Origin: Rubrobacter marinus
GTDB taxonomy: Bacteria > Actinomycetota > Rubrobacteria > Rubrobacterales > Rubrobacteraceae
Assembly (NCBI RefSeq): GCF_011492965.1
Contig: NZ_CP045121.1
Location: forward strand, 2,480,001-2,544,000
Direction of reading: 5' to 3'
Length of the DNA stretch: 64,000 bases
The notes beneath the pieces are model-generated. The model had not been told where the DNA came from. It searched no databases and saw nothing but the letters and a program-made list of their open reading frames with translations. Position numbers and translations under genes: made by a program. Below are positions 1 through 7,700 of this stretch, piece by piece. Position 1 is the first letter of the stretch; each line of letters opens with the position of its first letter.

Positions 1-204
1 CCCGATCGCCTCGTGCGCCGCGAGGCCCTCCCGCGAGACCTCGCGAACGAAGAACGGGTCCGGCTCTATCGGGAAGACGACGCGCGCCGTGGCGCCGGGG
101 TTGCTCGCGCAGACCAGGCTCAGGGCGCGCCCGATGCTCGCCGCCCGCGCCGACACGAGGAAGCGGCCGGCGCCGCTCTCCACCTCTACCTGAACCTGGA
201 TCAT
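1..204 (-). CDS. Hypothetical protein, 3' end cut by window edge
   Basis: The first 68 codons of a minus-strand gene are visible and it runs off the left edge. It starts at an ATG preceded by a strong GGAGGAGG ribosome site. The visible protein begins MIQVQVEVESGAGRF and reads like a small soluble alpha/beta protein, with a segment ending in a Pro-Asp-Pro-Phe-Phe motif. I do not recognise a family. It lies about 220 bases downstream of hisA on the same strand. It is not hisF, which often follows hisA, so the histidine operon appears to end or be interrupted here. The 205-422 gap holds no gene that I can see. Confidence 0.6.
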   Translation of the reverse strand, partial: MIQVQVEVESGAGRFLVSARAASIGRALSLVCASNPGATARVVFPIEPDPFFVREVSREGLAAHEAIG

Positions 205-422
205 CGTCGACCTCCTCCGCCCGTCCGCCGTTGCCCTCGCGGCCCGATCCGGAGAGCCGCCGTATACGGGTATTGCCCGGATTCCCGCCCTTCGGCGCAT
301 CCCGCGGCCCCGCTCGGGAGGAGACCCCGAACGAGGTTCCTCCTACTCTCAGGATACTCGTTGCTACGTCTGTGACATCGCCAAGATGCACGATGTTTCC
401 CTACGCCGTTTGGGGTAGCGCC

Positions 423-1154
423 TTACCGGGCGCCGGCGGCTTCGAGCAGCTCCTCGAGCGTGACCTGCCCCTCGTAGAGGGCGGTACCGACGATGGCGCC
501 CACGACGCCGGGGACGTTGGCGAGGGCGGCGACGTCGCGCGAGCCGCGCACGCCGCCGCTGGCGATGGCGGGGACCATCGAGGCGACGGCCGCCGTCGCC
601 TCGAGCGCGGGACCGCCGTCCATCCCGTCGCGGGCGACGTCGGTGTGGAGGACGCACGCGACCCCGTCGTCGGAGAGCTCCTCCGCGAGATCCAGGACGT
701 CGACCCCGCTCGTGTGCTCCCAGCCGTGCGTGGCGACCACGCCGTCTCGCGCGTCCACCGCGACGACGAGGGCCGGCCCCAGCTCGTCCACCGCCCGGAG
801 ACGGAGCTCGCGGTCGAGGACGGCGGCGGTGCCCATCACCACGCGCGAGGCCCCGGCCCCCGTCACCGCGCGCAGGTCGTCGTGGGTGCGCACGCCGCCG
901 CCCACCTGCAGGGGGACGCCGACCGCCGCCGCCATGCGGCCGATAAGATCCAGCTGCACCGGCCGGCCCTCCCTCGCGCCGTCGAGGTCCACGACGTGGA
1001 TCGCGCCGGCCCCCCGCCGCTCCCACTCCCGCGCGCGCTCCACGGGGTCGGCGTCGTACTCCTTCTGGCGCTCGAAGTCGCCCTGCTTGAGCCGGACGCA
1101 CTTGCCGCCGCGCAGGTCTATCGCCGGGAAGACCGTGAAGGCGTCGGGGATCAC
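423..1154 (-). CDS. hisA: HisA, phosphoribosylformimino-AICAR ribotide isomerase
   Basis: This 243-residue cytoplasmic TIM barrel catalyses the fourth step of histidine synthesis, an Amadori isomerisation of ProFAR to PRFAR. The N-terminal strand carries the catalytic aspartate (Asp13, in PAIDLRGG). A second acidic residue sits in the TDVARDG segment (Asp172), and phosphate-binding GGGVR and SGGV turns lie near residues 85 and 200. Length is normal for the family. Its ATG overlaps the hisH stop as ATGA, so the two are probably translationally coupled. In many actinobacteria the homologue (PriA) also performs the TrpF reaction. I cannot decide that from sequence, so dual function remains possible. 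Confidence 0.95.
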   Translation of the reverse strand: MIPDAFTVFPAIDLRGGKCVRLKQGDFERQKEYDADPVERAREWERRGAGAIHVVDLDGAREGRPVQLDLIGRMAAAVGVPLQVGGGVRTHDDLRAVTGAGASRVVMGTAAVLDRELRLRAVDELGPALVVAVDARDGVVATHGWEHTSGVDVLDLAEELSDDGVACVLHTDVARDGMDGGPALEATAAVASMVPAIASGGVRGSRDVAALANVPGVVGAIVGTALYEGQVTLEELLEAAGAR

Positions 1155-1774
1155 AGCTTCCGCGCCCAGCCCAGAAAGTTCTCGTAGAGGCGGAGCCCGG
1201 CCCGGCTGCTCTTCTCCGGGTGGAACTGGACCGCCGCGAGGTTCTCCCTCCCCGCCGCCGCGCAGAACTCCGTCCCGTACTCGGAGGTGCCGAGGAGGTC
1301 GGAGGGCTCCTCGGGGACCGGGTAGTAGGAGTGAACGAAGTAGAAGTCCTCGCCGTCGAGGCCGCTCAAGACCGGGTGCGGACGCGCGACGGAGAGCTCG
1401 TTCCAGCCCATGTGCGGCACCTTCAGGTCGCCCGCCTTGAAGCGCGTGACGCTCCCCGGGAGGAGACCGAGGCCCTCGACGCCCGGGGACTCCTCCGAGG
1501 AGTCGAAGAAGACCTGGAGCGCGACGCAGACCCCCAGGAAGGGCTTGCCCGAACGGAAGACCTCCGCGCAGGCGGCGTCCATCCCCTGTCCCTGAGCTTC
1601 CTCATGCAGTCCCCGAAGGCCCCCACCCCGGCAGGACGACCGCGTCGGCGCGCAGGACCTTCTCGGGTCGGGGGTGAGGTCGACCGAGGCGCCCGCCTTC
1701 TCCAGGGCGCGCGTCACCGAGAGCGTATTCCCCGCGTCGTAATCCACGACGGCGACCCTCATGCCGCCGGCCAT
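1151..1774 (-). CDS. hisH: HisH, IGP synthase glutaminase subunit (three apparent 1-base losses)
   Basis: HisH is the class I glutamine amidotransferase subunit that feeds ammonia to HisF. The start (VAVVDYDAGN), the nucleophile segment FLGVCVALQVF, the GWNEL segment and the C-terminal AVQFHPEKSS His/Glu segment are all present. Between about residues 38 and 65 the protein is scrambled in every single frame. Restoring one base at each of three G/C runs, near 1665, 1626-1629 and 1583-1586, recovers the expected LPGVGAFGDCM oxyanion-strand region, and the three losses together restore frame. I therefore regard it as an intact gene with consensus errors rather than a pseudogene. The first ATG is at 1774; an internal ATG at 1762 (MRVAVVDY) also fits the family. 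Confidence 0.88.
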   Translation of the reverse strand: MAGGMRVAVVDYDAGNTLSVTRALEKAGASVDLTPDPRRSCAPTRSSCRGGGLRGLHEEAQGQGMDAACAEVFRSGKPFLGVCVALQVFFDSSEESPGVEGLGLLPGSVTRFKAGDLKVPHMGWNELSVARPHPVLSGLDGEDFYFVHSYYPVPEEPSDLLGTSEYGTEFCAAAGRENLAAVQFHPEKSSRAGLRLYENFLGWARKL

Positions 1775-1841
1775 GGACCCTCACCCGCCCCTGCGGCCGG
1801 CTTCGTCCCCTTCGAAGGTTGCCTGTCGGAGGTTGGCGAGC

Positions 1842-2426
1842 TCAATCGATTACCCCCTTCGTGGAGGCGGTGCCGCTCGTCCTCTGGGCGATGCCGGCTC
1901 GGAGGGCGACCGCGAGGGCTTTGACGCCCGACTCTACTTTGTGGTGGGCGTTCTCGCCGTAGTGGCAGTTGAGGTGGAGGGTGAAGTGGCCGTACTGAGT
2001 GAAGGCGCGCAGGAACTCCTGAAAAAGCTCGACGTCGAAGGTGCCGATCTTCTCGGGCATCGGGCCGAGGTCGATCGTGAGGTGGCTGCGTCCCCCGAGG
2101 TCCACGACGGCGGTCGAGAGCGCCTCGATCAGGGGCGCCGACGCGTCGGCGAAGCGGACGAGGTCGGTCCTCGAGCCGAGCGCCTCGTCCAGGGCGCGTC
2201 CGAGGACGAGGCCGGTGTCTTCGACGGTGTGGTGGTCGTCGACCCAGGTGTCGCCCTTCGCCTCGACGTCGAGGTCGATGCCGGAGTGGTGCGCGAGGAG
2301 GTGCAGGATGTGATCGAAGAAGCCGACGCCGGTCTCGACCTCGGCCCTCCCCTCGCCGTCGAGCGAGATGCGCACCTTCACGTACGTCTCGCCCGTCTGC
2401 CTCTCCGCCTCACCGATCCGCGCCAT
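1842..2426 (-). CDS. hisB: HisB, imidazoleglycerol-phosphate dehydratase
   Basis: This monofunctional IGP dehydratase of 194 residues dehydrates imidazole-glycerol phosphate to imidazole-acetol phosphate using two metals. The duplicated fold is visible as two metal-binding His clusters, DDHHTVED in the first half and AHHKVES in the second, with the FFDHILHLLAHHS helix near residue 40. There is no fused phosphatase domain, as is usual in actinobacteria. It heads the hisB-hisH-hisA block. A 67-base gap separates it from hisH. Its 5' side faces the divergent small gene at 2564, so a bidirectional promoter is likely between them. Confidence 0.96.
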   Translation of the reverse strand: MARIGEAERQTGETYVKVRISLDGEGRAEVETGVGFFDHILHLLAHHSGIDLDVEAKGDTWVDDHHTVEDTGLVLGRALDEALGSRTDLVRFADASAPLIEALSTAVVDLGGRSHLTIDLGPMPEKIGTFDVELFQEFLRAFTQYGHFTLHLNCHYGENAHHKVESGVKALAVALRAGIAQRTSGTASTKGVID

Positions 2427-2563
2427 CCGTCTCCTTCCGGGTCGTCACCAACGCATTCTAGCCGACAAAGGTCCGTCCTCCACGCAGGACCGCGTAGCGC
2501 GACGCGCTCCCCGCTGGGAAGATGAACCCCACGCTCGGAGGACTACTAACCAGAGGGAGCCGA

Positions 2564-2962
2564 ATGAGAGTACTGCCGTCGTTGTTCCTGGTACTCGGAC
2601 TCGTACTCATCACCGGTACGCCGGATATGTCACAGGGCTTGGAAGAGGAACCCCTTGCTCCAGTGAGTTACTCGCAAGGGGCTTACACCGTTCTCGAGGA
2701 CGGCACCTTGATCTACGAGGGCGACATGGTCTTCACCTGCGACTACCTCCTGGAGCCCGTTGGAGGTACTCAATTACCCCCTGATCCGGGGGCGCTGGAG
2801 GCATGCATCGAGCTAGGTCACGTGCCCTCCGCCAGCAACAGCGCGCTACCAAATACGGGGGGCGTTCCTCTATCGATGGTGGGCGTCGCCCCGGTACTCG
2901 CCGGCGGGCTGGCGCTCGCAGGCGCGAGGCTGCTGCGAGTTACGCGATACTGTCGCCCCTAG
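2564..2962 (+). CDS. Small secreted protein with LPNTG-type sorting signal
   Basis: This 132-residue protein has an N-terminal signal peptide (MRVLPSLFLVLGLVL) and a short acidic extracellular part with two cysteines. It ends in an LPNTGG motif near residue 105, a hydrophobic stretch and a basic tail (RLLRVTRYCRP). That is the layout of a sortase substrate anchored to the cell wall or membrane. I chose the ATG at 2564, behind a GAGGGAG ribosome site, over the upstream in-frame ATG at 2522, which would put 14 residues before the signal peptide. It sits on the opposite strand inside the histidine locus. Its function is unknown. Confidence 0.7.
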   Translation: MRVLPSLFLVLGLVLITGTPDMSQGLEEEPLAPVSYSQGAYTVLEDGTLIYEGDMVFTCDYLLEPVGGTQLPPDPGALEACIELGHVPSASNSALPNTGGVPLSMVGVAPVLAGGLALAGARLLRVTRYCRP

Positions 2963-2968
2963 GGGCTT

Positions 2969-3391
2969 CTACAGCCCCTTCGAGAAGTGGTAGCTCGTGA
3001 TGTGCATCCCCTCGCGAAAGTAGAACTTGTGGGCCGCGAATCGTTGCACGCCGGAGTCGAGCTGGAGCTTCTCGCAGCCGGCCCTCCTCGCCTCGGCGGC
3101 GAGCCAGTCGAGCATGGTCTTGCCGCCTCCGGTGGACCTGGCGCCCTCGTCCGTTACGAGGTCGTCGACGTACAGGAACCTGCCGTGAGCGAGAAACTCC
3201 ACGATCCTGAAGCCCGCCACGCAAACGACCGCATCCCCGTCCACGACGGCTGCAAGCCGGTAGCCGTCCTCGCGCATGCGCCGGACCCGCAGTAGGTACT
3301 CCCCCTCGTCGAGGTGGGGCCGGAGCCCGTGCATTACCCCGTAGGTGGCGGCGACCTCCGCGTCCGAGGTCATCTCCCGGACCTCGCGCAC
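2969..3391 (-). CDS. GNAT-family N-acetyltransferase
   Basis: This 140-residue protein has the GNAT layout. A central VDDLVTDEGARSTGGGK segment corresponds to motif A, binding the pyrophosphate of acetyl-CoA. It is followed by a helix (MLDWLAAEARRAG) and a final HKFYFREGM strand/helix. Its GTG start overlaps the hisD stop in a TAGTG arrangement, so it is co-transcribed with hisZGD and probably translationally coupled. The acceptor substrate cannot be inferred. It converges with the LPNTG-protein gene, leaving only a 6-base gap. Confidence 0.82.
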   Translation of the reverse strand: MREVREMTSDAEVAATYGVMHGLRPHLDEGEYLLRVRRMREDGYRLAAVVDGDAVVCVAGFRIVEFLAHGRFLYVDDLVTDEGARSTGGGKTMLDWLAAEARRAGCEKLQLDSGVQRFAAHKFYFREGMHITSYHFSKGL

Positions 3392-4644
3392 TAGCCCCCC
3401 TTCGGGAGGCGCACCCCGACGCTCTCGGCGTGGTTCGGGAAGCCTTCGAGGCGGGCGAGACGCATCACGTGGGGCCCGAGGTCCGCGAGGGCCTCCGGGC
3501 CGTAGTGGATGTAGTTCGTCCTCGCGGTGAAGTCGTGGGTGCCGAGGGCCGACGCCCAGGAGGCGGCGCCGTTCGTCGGGAGAGAGTGGGAGGGTCCGGC
3601 CCCGTAGTCCCCGAGCGCGACGGGAGTGAAGTCGCCAACGGCGACCATGCCCACGGCGTCGAGGTCCTGCAGGATCGCCTCGGGGTCCTCGGAGATGATG
3701 TGGGCGTGCTCGGGGGCGTAGAGGTTCGTGAGCTCCACGGCGTGGGCGCTGTCCCGCACGCGGACCAGGGTTATAAGCTCGGCGGGCTCCCCGGTCAGCA
3801 GGGGCTCGACGCTCCTCATCAGCTCCTCGCTCGGGGTGAGGAGGATCGCCGACGCGCCGGAGAGGTGCTCGGCCTGGGCCATGAGGTCGCGCGCCACCCT
3901 CTCCGGGAAGGCGCCGGCCTCGGCGATCACGACGACCTCGCTCGGCCCGAGCGGCGCGTCCACACCGACGTGGCCGAAGACCTCGAGCTTCGCGGCGGTG
4001 ACGTAGTCGTTGCCGGGACCCACGATCTTGAGCACGGGCGGGATGCTCTCCGTCCCGTAGGCCATCGCCCCGATCGCCTGCGCGCCCCCGACGCGGTAGA
4101 CCTCGTCGAGCCCGAGGAGGCCCGCGACCGCGAGCACGTGGCGGCTCACGCTGCCGTCCCTCCCCGGCGGGGCGCAGACGGCGATCTCGGGCACCCCCGC
4201 GACCTGCGCGGGGACGGCCGCCATCACGACCGTGCTCGGGTAGGCCCCGTGTCCCCCGGGGACGTAGATCCCGGCCCGTCGGATGGGGCGTATCCTCTGG
4301 CCGACGGTCGCGCCCGCGCGCGACGTCTCGAAGGGCCGGTCGAGCTCGCGCTTGTGGAAGAACCGGACGTTCTCTATCGCGACGCCGAAGCTCTCCTTCA
4401 CCTCCGGGGAGAGCGAGGCCTTCGCGGCCTGTATCTCCTCCAGCGGAACCCGGATCGGGTCGGGCCGGACGCCGTCGAGGCGCTCGGTGTGGGCGAGCAG
4501 CGCCTCGTCCCCGCCGTCGCGGACGTCGGAGACGATGTCGCGGGCGACCTTACGGACGGGTTCCGAGAGGAATCCCCCGGGCCTGCGAAGGCGGGAGACG
4601 ACCTCCTTCGGGTCGTCGCCGCGGGCGTCGACGAACTCAACCAA
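3391..4644 (-). CDS. hisD: HisD, histidinol dehydrogenase
   Basis: This 417-residue protein performs the last two oxidations of histidine synthesis, histidinol to histidine, using NAD and zinc. Visible signatures are AGIYVPGG near residue 125, the VAGVPEIAVCAPP strand, the IVGPGNDYV segment, the metal/catalytic region AQAEHLSGASAILL near 260, the APEHAHI catalytic Glu-His pair near 320 and GDYGAGPSHSLPT near 355. Length is typical. The start is a TTG that overlaps the end of hisG by 8 bases, so translation is coupled. Confidence 0.97.
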   Translation of the reverse strand: MVEFVDARGDDPKEVVSRLRRPGGFLSEPVRKVARDIVSDVRDGGDEALLAHTERLDGVRPDPIRVPLEEIQAAKASLSPEVKESFGVAIENVRFFHKRELDRPFETSRAGATVGQRIRPIRRAGIYVPGGHGAYPSTVVMAAVPAQVAGVPEIAVCAPPGRDGSVSRHVLAVAGLLGLDEVYRVGGAQAIGAMAYGTESIPPVLKIVGPGNDYVTAAKLEVFGHVGVDAPLGPSEVVVIAEAGAFPERVARDLMAQAEHLSGASAILLTPSEELMRSVEPLLTGEPAELITLVRVRDSAHAVELTNLYAPEHAHIISEDPEAILQDLDAVGMVAVGDFTPVALGDYGAGPSHSLPTNGAASWASALGTHDFTARTNYIHYGPEALADLGPHVMRLARLEGFPNHAESVGVRLPKGG

Positions 4645-5296
4645 TGCGTGCCTCGTCGCGCTGCATCCTCCCGGCGAGGGCGGCCACCTCGGCGTTGCGC
4701 AGGCGGTAGGAGCCGCGGTTGGCGATCAGGCGCGCCGTGGAGGTGGAGATCTCGTCGAGGACCGTCAGGTCGTTCTCGCGTAGGGTCGTGCCGGTGGCGG
4801 TGAGGTCGACAATGCAGTCGGCGAGCCCGACGAGCGGGGCGAGCTCGATGGAGCCGTGGAGCGCGATGATCTCGGCCTGGCGCCCCATCCCCTCGAAGTA
4901 CGCCCTCGCGGTCCTCGGGTACTTTGTCGCCACCCGGACGACCTCGGCGTGGCGGATCGCCTCCCGCACGCCCTCGGCCCTCTCGGAGGGGGCGGCCAGG
5001 ATCATCTGGCACCACCCCGTGCCGAGGTCCATGAGCTCCACGACGTTGGGCTGCCCCTCCTCCAGTACGTCCTTCCCCACGATCCCTATGTCCGCCGCCC
5101 CGTACTCGACGTAGACGGGCACGTCCGTCGGCCGGCAGATCACGAACTCTACCCCCTCGGCCGGGTACAGGAGCCTGCGGTCGTTCTCGCGCAGGACCCC
5201 GACCGGGAGCCCGGCGGCGCTCAGGGACCTCAGGGCGTCCTCGAAGATGGCCCCCTTCGGCACGGCCACGCGCAGGATGCCGTCCTGCGCCCTCAC
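4637..5296 (-). CDS. hisG: HisG, ATP phosphoribosyltransferase, short form
   Basis: HisG condenses ATP and PRPP, the first and feedback-controlled step of histidine synthesis. At 219 residues it is the short form (HisG-S), which lacks the C-terminal regulatory domain and needs HisZ. The start LRVAVPKGAIFEDAL and the PRPP-binding segment DLTATGTTL near residue 175 are clear. A longer in-frame reading exists up to 5425, but it lies inside hisZ and looks like a shadow. I chose the GTG at 5296, which overlaps the hisZ stop as GTGA. Its partner hisZ is immediately upstream. Confidence 0.95.
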   Translation of the reverse strand: MRAQDGILRVAVPKGAIFEDALRSLSAAGLPVGVLRENDRRLLYPAEGVEFVICRPTDVPVYVEYGAADIGIVGKDVLEEGQPNVVELMDLGTGWCQMILAAPSERAEGVREAIRHAEVVRVATKYPRTARAYFEGMGRQAEIIALHGSIELAPLVGLADCIVDLTATGTTLRENDLTVLDEISTSTARLIANRGSYRLRNAEVAALAGRMQRDEARIG

Positions 5297-6573
5297 CGGA
5301 CCACCCCCCGCGCCTCGCCCATCACCCTGCCGGCGACCTCCCCGACGGGCAGGGCCTCGGGCTCCGCGCCCTCGCGGACCGGCGCCAGCTCGACGGAGCC
5401 TTCCGCCCCGGAGTACAGGACCCAACCCGCCTCGACCGAGCGCGCGTACCGGAGGGCCTCCGCGGGCGAGAGTTCCTCGCAGAGGTGCAGCACCGGAACG
5501 CCCGAGGCGCGCAAGATACCCGCGTTCTCCGCCCCCTCCACCCCGCCACCGACGAGGACCACCAGGTCCGACGGGCCCTCCTCGGGCAGCACGGAGAGGA
5601 GGCGCTCGAGGTAGATGGCGAAGCCGGTGGCCGGGAGGTCCTGCCCGAAGCGCTCCAGCAGGTTGTCGTAGCGCCCGCCGTTCGCGATGGTGAAGCCCAG
5701 CCCCGCGGCGTACGCCTCGTAGACGGCCCCCGTGTAGTAGTTGTGGCGCCCTATAAGGCCGAGGTCGAGAATGACGGCGCCCAGGGCCTCGTGCGCCTCG
5801 AGGTGGCGCAGGATCTCGCGCAGGTTCTCCAGGGCCGCGAGCGCCTCCGACGCCCCGACGCGCTCGGCGAACCTCGCCGCCTCTTCCAGGACGGCCCCGT
5901 CAGAGGCCGGCCCCACGAGGCGCGGTATCCCCCGCACCCCGAGCGCTGCCTCCCTCGACGACCCCGCCGCGAGGTTATCCACTGCGACGAGGTCCTTGGC
6001 GGCGAGGGCCCGCAGGACCTCCGGCGCCGTCTCGGGCGCGACGTGGCGCAGATAAGCTTCGTAGAAAGCCGTCTGGCCGAGGACGACCGCGAAGTTCTCC
6101 GGGGCCCGCAGCCCGAGCGAGCCCAGAACGTCCACGAGCAGGGCGATCGTGGCCGCGTCCTCCTGCGCGCTCCGGGACCCGACGACCTCGACCCCCGCCT
6201 GGTACAGCTCCGCGCTCCGGCCGCGCCCAACGTCCGCCCTCCGGTAGACCGGCAGGACGTACGAGAGCTTGTGCGGGGGCGGGCTGTTCCGGAGGCGCTG
6301 GGAGACGAGGCGCGCGATCGGGGTCGTCATCTCCGGGCGGAGCATCACCATCTGGTTGTCCGGGTCGAAGAGCTTGAACGAGGCGTCCCGGAGCCTCGGC
6401 TCCTCTATGACCTCCGAGTACTCCAGCGCCGGCGTCAGGACCTCCCCGAACCCGAAGAGCCGGAAGCGCTCCCGGATCCTGGCCTGCACCTCCACGAGAC
6501 GCGTCGACTCGGGCGGCAACACGTCCCGCGTCCCCGGCGTGGTAGCGAACTTCCTCGGCGTCACTCGATCCAT
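5293..6573 (-). CDS. hisZ: HisZ, ATP phosphoribosyltransferase regulatory subunit
   Basis: This 426-residue protein is a histidyl-tRNA-synthetase paralogue that lost aminoacylation and serves as regulatory subunit for short HisG. It has the class II core: PGTRDVLPPES at the N-terminus, the motif 2-like LRPEMTTPIARL, and GGRYDNLLERFG near residue 325 with ATGFAIYLERLL behind it. The normal HisRS anticodon-binding domain is replaced by a short divergent tail. Adjacency to a short hisG and the GTGA overlap settle the assignment over hisS. It is the first gene of this transcription unit and is divergent from padR. The shared upstream region carries tandem palindromes. Confidence 0.9.
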   Translation of the reverse strand: MDRVTPRKFATTPGTRDVLPPESTRLVEVQARIRERFRLFGFGEVLTPALEYSEVIEEPRLRDASFKLFDPDNQMVMLRPEMTTPIARLVSQRLRNSPPPHKLSYVLPVYRRADVGRGRSAELYQAGVEVVGSRSAQEDAATIALLVDVLGSLGLRAPENFAVVLGQTAFYEAYLRHVAPETAPEVLRALAAKDLVAVDNLAAGSSREAALGVRGIPRLVGPASDGAVLEEAARFAERVGASEALAALENLREILRHLEAHEALGAVILDLGLIGRHNYYTGAVYEAYAAGLGFTIANGGRYDNLLERFGQDLPATGFAIYLERLLSVLPEEGPSDLVVLVGGGVEGAENAGILRASGVPVLHLCEELSPAEALRYARSVEAGWVLYSGAEGSVELAPVREGAEPEALPVGEVAGRVMGEARGVVR

Positions 6574-6615
6574 ACGAGAGCTATCTTAACCGATATCCTC
6601 GCCTTTTCTCCCCCG

Positions 6616-6636
6616 CTACCTTGCGTCACAAGATTC
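6616..6636. promoter_or_regulatory. Palindromic operator copy 1 (likely PadR site)
   Basis: The sequence holds CTTG-CGTCA-CAAG, an inverted repeat inside a 21-base unit that is repeated 38 bases downstream with only two changes. It lies between hisZ and padR. Palindromes in front of a padR gene are typical of PadR autoregulation; binding by this protein is inferred. Confidence 0.6.
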
Positions 6637-6653
6637 TAGCTGCTAGCCTCCTA

Positions 6654-6674
6654 CTACCTTGCGACACAAGGTTC
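6654..6674. promoter_or_regulatory. Palindromic operator copy 2 (likely PadR site)
   Basis: This is the second copy of the 21-base unit. Here the inverted repeat extends to ACCTTG-CGACA-CAAGGT, a perfect 6-base arm palindrome. It lies about 23 bases before the padR start codon, a good position for blocking transcription. Confidence 0.6.
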
Positions 6675-6696
6675 CGAGGTCGAACGGGAGAACCGG

Positions 6697-7054
6697 TTGA
6701 AGGAAGCGGCGGAGAAGCGAAGTTCGCAGCTCTTGAGGGGCGTGCTGGACATGTGTCTTCTGGCCCTGATCTCGGAGGAGCCCTGTTACGGCTACGAGAT
6801 GGTGCGGAAGATGGAGGAGCGGGGGCTGGAGCTCGTCGGGAGGGGAGCATCTACCCCCTGCTGAGCCGATTGCAGAAGGATGGGCTCATCGAGAGCTACA
6901 AGGTGCCGTCCAGGGAGGGCCGAAGCGCAAGTATTACCGGACCCTCCCGAAGGGCGAAGAGCAGTTGAAGGCATGGCGAGAGGAGTGGGAAGGCTTCTCG
7001 TCGGCCGTCGGCCGGGTCGTTGGGGAGAGGAGCCGCGTTGGAAGTCAGAGCTAA
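6697..7054 (+). CDS. PadR-family transcriptional regulator (two apparent 1-base losses)
   Basis: After correction this is a PadR-type winged-helix repressor of about 119 residues. The N-terminal helix LLRGVLDMCLLALI, the recognition region YGYEMVRKMEERG, the wing (GSIYPLLSRLQKDGLI) and the C-terminal coiled dimer helix are visible, but in three frames. Restoring one G near 6839 and one C near 6924 joins them, giving EGSIYPLL and EGPKRKYYRTLPKGEEQL. I chose the TTG at 6697, behind GGGAG. The stop overlaps the start of the next gene. PadR genes commonly sit next to HAAS-type membrane genes, as here, and respond to envelope or drug stress. The ligand is unknown. Confidence 0.82.
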
Positions 7055-7682
7055 CGAGGAACGCATCTCGCGCACGATCTACGAGTGCAGGGTGTACTGG
7101 GTCCGTAGCGGCGTTCCTCGTCGGAGAGTGGATGACATGCTCTCCGAGCTGGAGAGGCACCTTCGGGAGGCCGGCGAAGATGGCAAGCCGGTAGAAGCGG
7201 TCGTGGGGGACGACGTCAGGCCCTTCGCCAAGCTCTGGGCCGAGGAGAGCAGGCCGCCCCGAGAGCTCGGGAGACGGTTGTTCATCTTCGCTACCTCGGT
7301 CGCGATCTCCGTCCCTGTCTTCGCCGCGTTTACACACCTCTGGTATTGGACGCTGTCCTTCGGCGTCGATCTAGGCGTACTCCTGCCAGTCGTAACCTTC
7401 GCCGTCTCGGTCTCCCTCATGGGCCTCTTCCCCGCGCTGACCACGATCGAACACCTCGAGCCCCGCTGGAAAGGCCACCTGGCCATCGTCGTTCTGTCCC
7501 TGACGACCGTGCTGGTGCCCACGGTAATCATCGCGCTCGCCTTCGGCGGCAGGGACGCGGCGCTGTTCGATTGGTCGTGGTACGCGACCCTGGTCTCGGC
7601 GCTCGTCGCGCTTCTCATGTATGGACTCTTGAAGCACTCGGTACCGGACGTCCGGGCTTTCGTGCGCAGGAGAATCTGGTAG
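7038..7682 (+). CDS. HAAS-domain-like membrane protein, paralogue 1
   Basis: About 214 residues from a TTG start at 7038, which follows a GGAGAGGAG ribosome site and overlaps the end of padR. The first 70 residues are a soluble helical domain (VDDMLSELERHLREAGEDGK, then VRPFAKLWAEE) resembling the HAAS/DUF1700-type domain of PadR-linked proteins. Four predicted membrane helices follow, between about residues 80 and 205. It is clearly paralogous to the next gene, sharing E-L-E-x-H-L, D-G-K and DWSWYATL/EWSWISTL. It probably acts as the membrane partner of the PadR module. No enzymatic motif is visible. Confidence 0.7.
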   Translation: MEVRANEERISRTIYECRVYWVRSGVPRRRVDDMLSELERHLREAGEDGKPVEAVVGDDVRPFAKLWAEESRPPRELGRRLFIFATSVAISVPVFAAFTHLWYWTLSFGVDLGVLLPVVTFAVSVSLMGLFPALTTIEHLEPRWKGHLAIVVLSLTTVLVPTVIIALAFGGRDAALFDWSWYATLVSALVALLMYGLLKHSVPDVRAFVRRRIW

Positions 7683-7700
7683 CGCAGAGGAGGAGGCAAC

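Noticed and set aside
5293-6573. hisS (histidyl-tRNA synthetase)
   Set aside because: The class II core is there but the anticodon domain is not, and it overlaps a short hisG. hisZ fits better.
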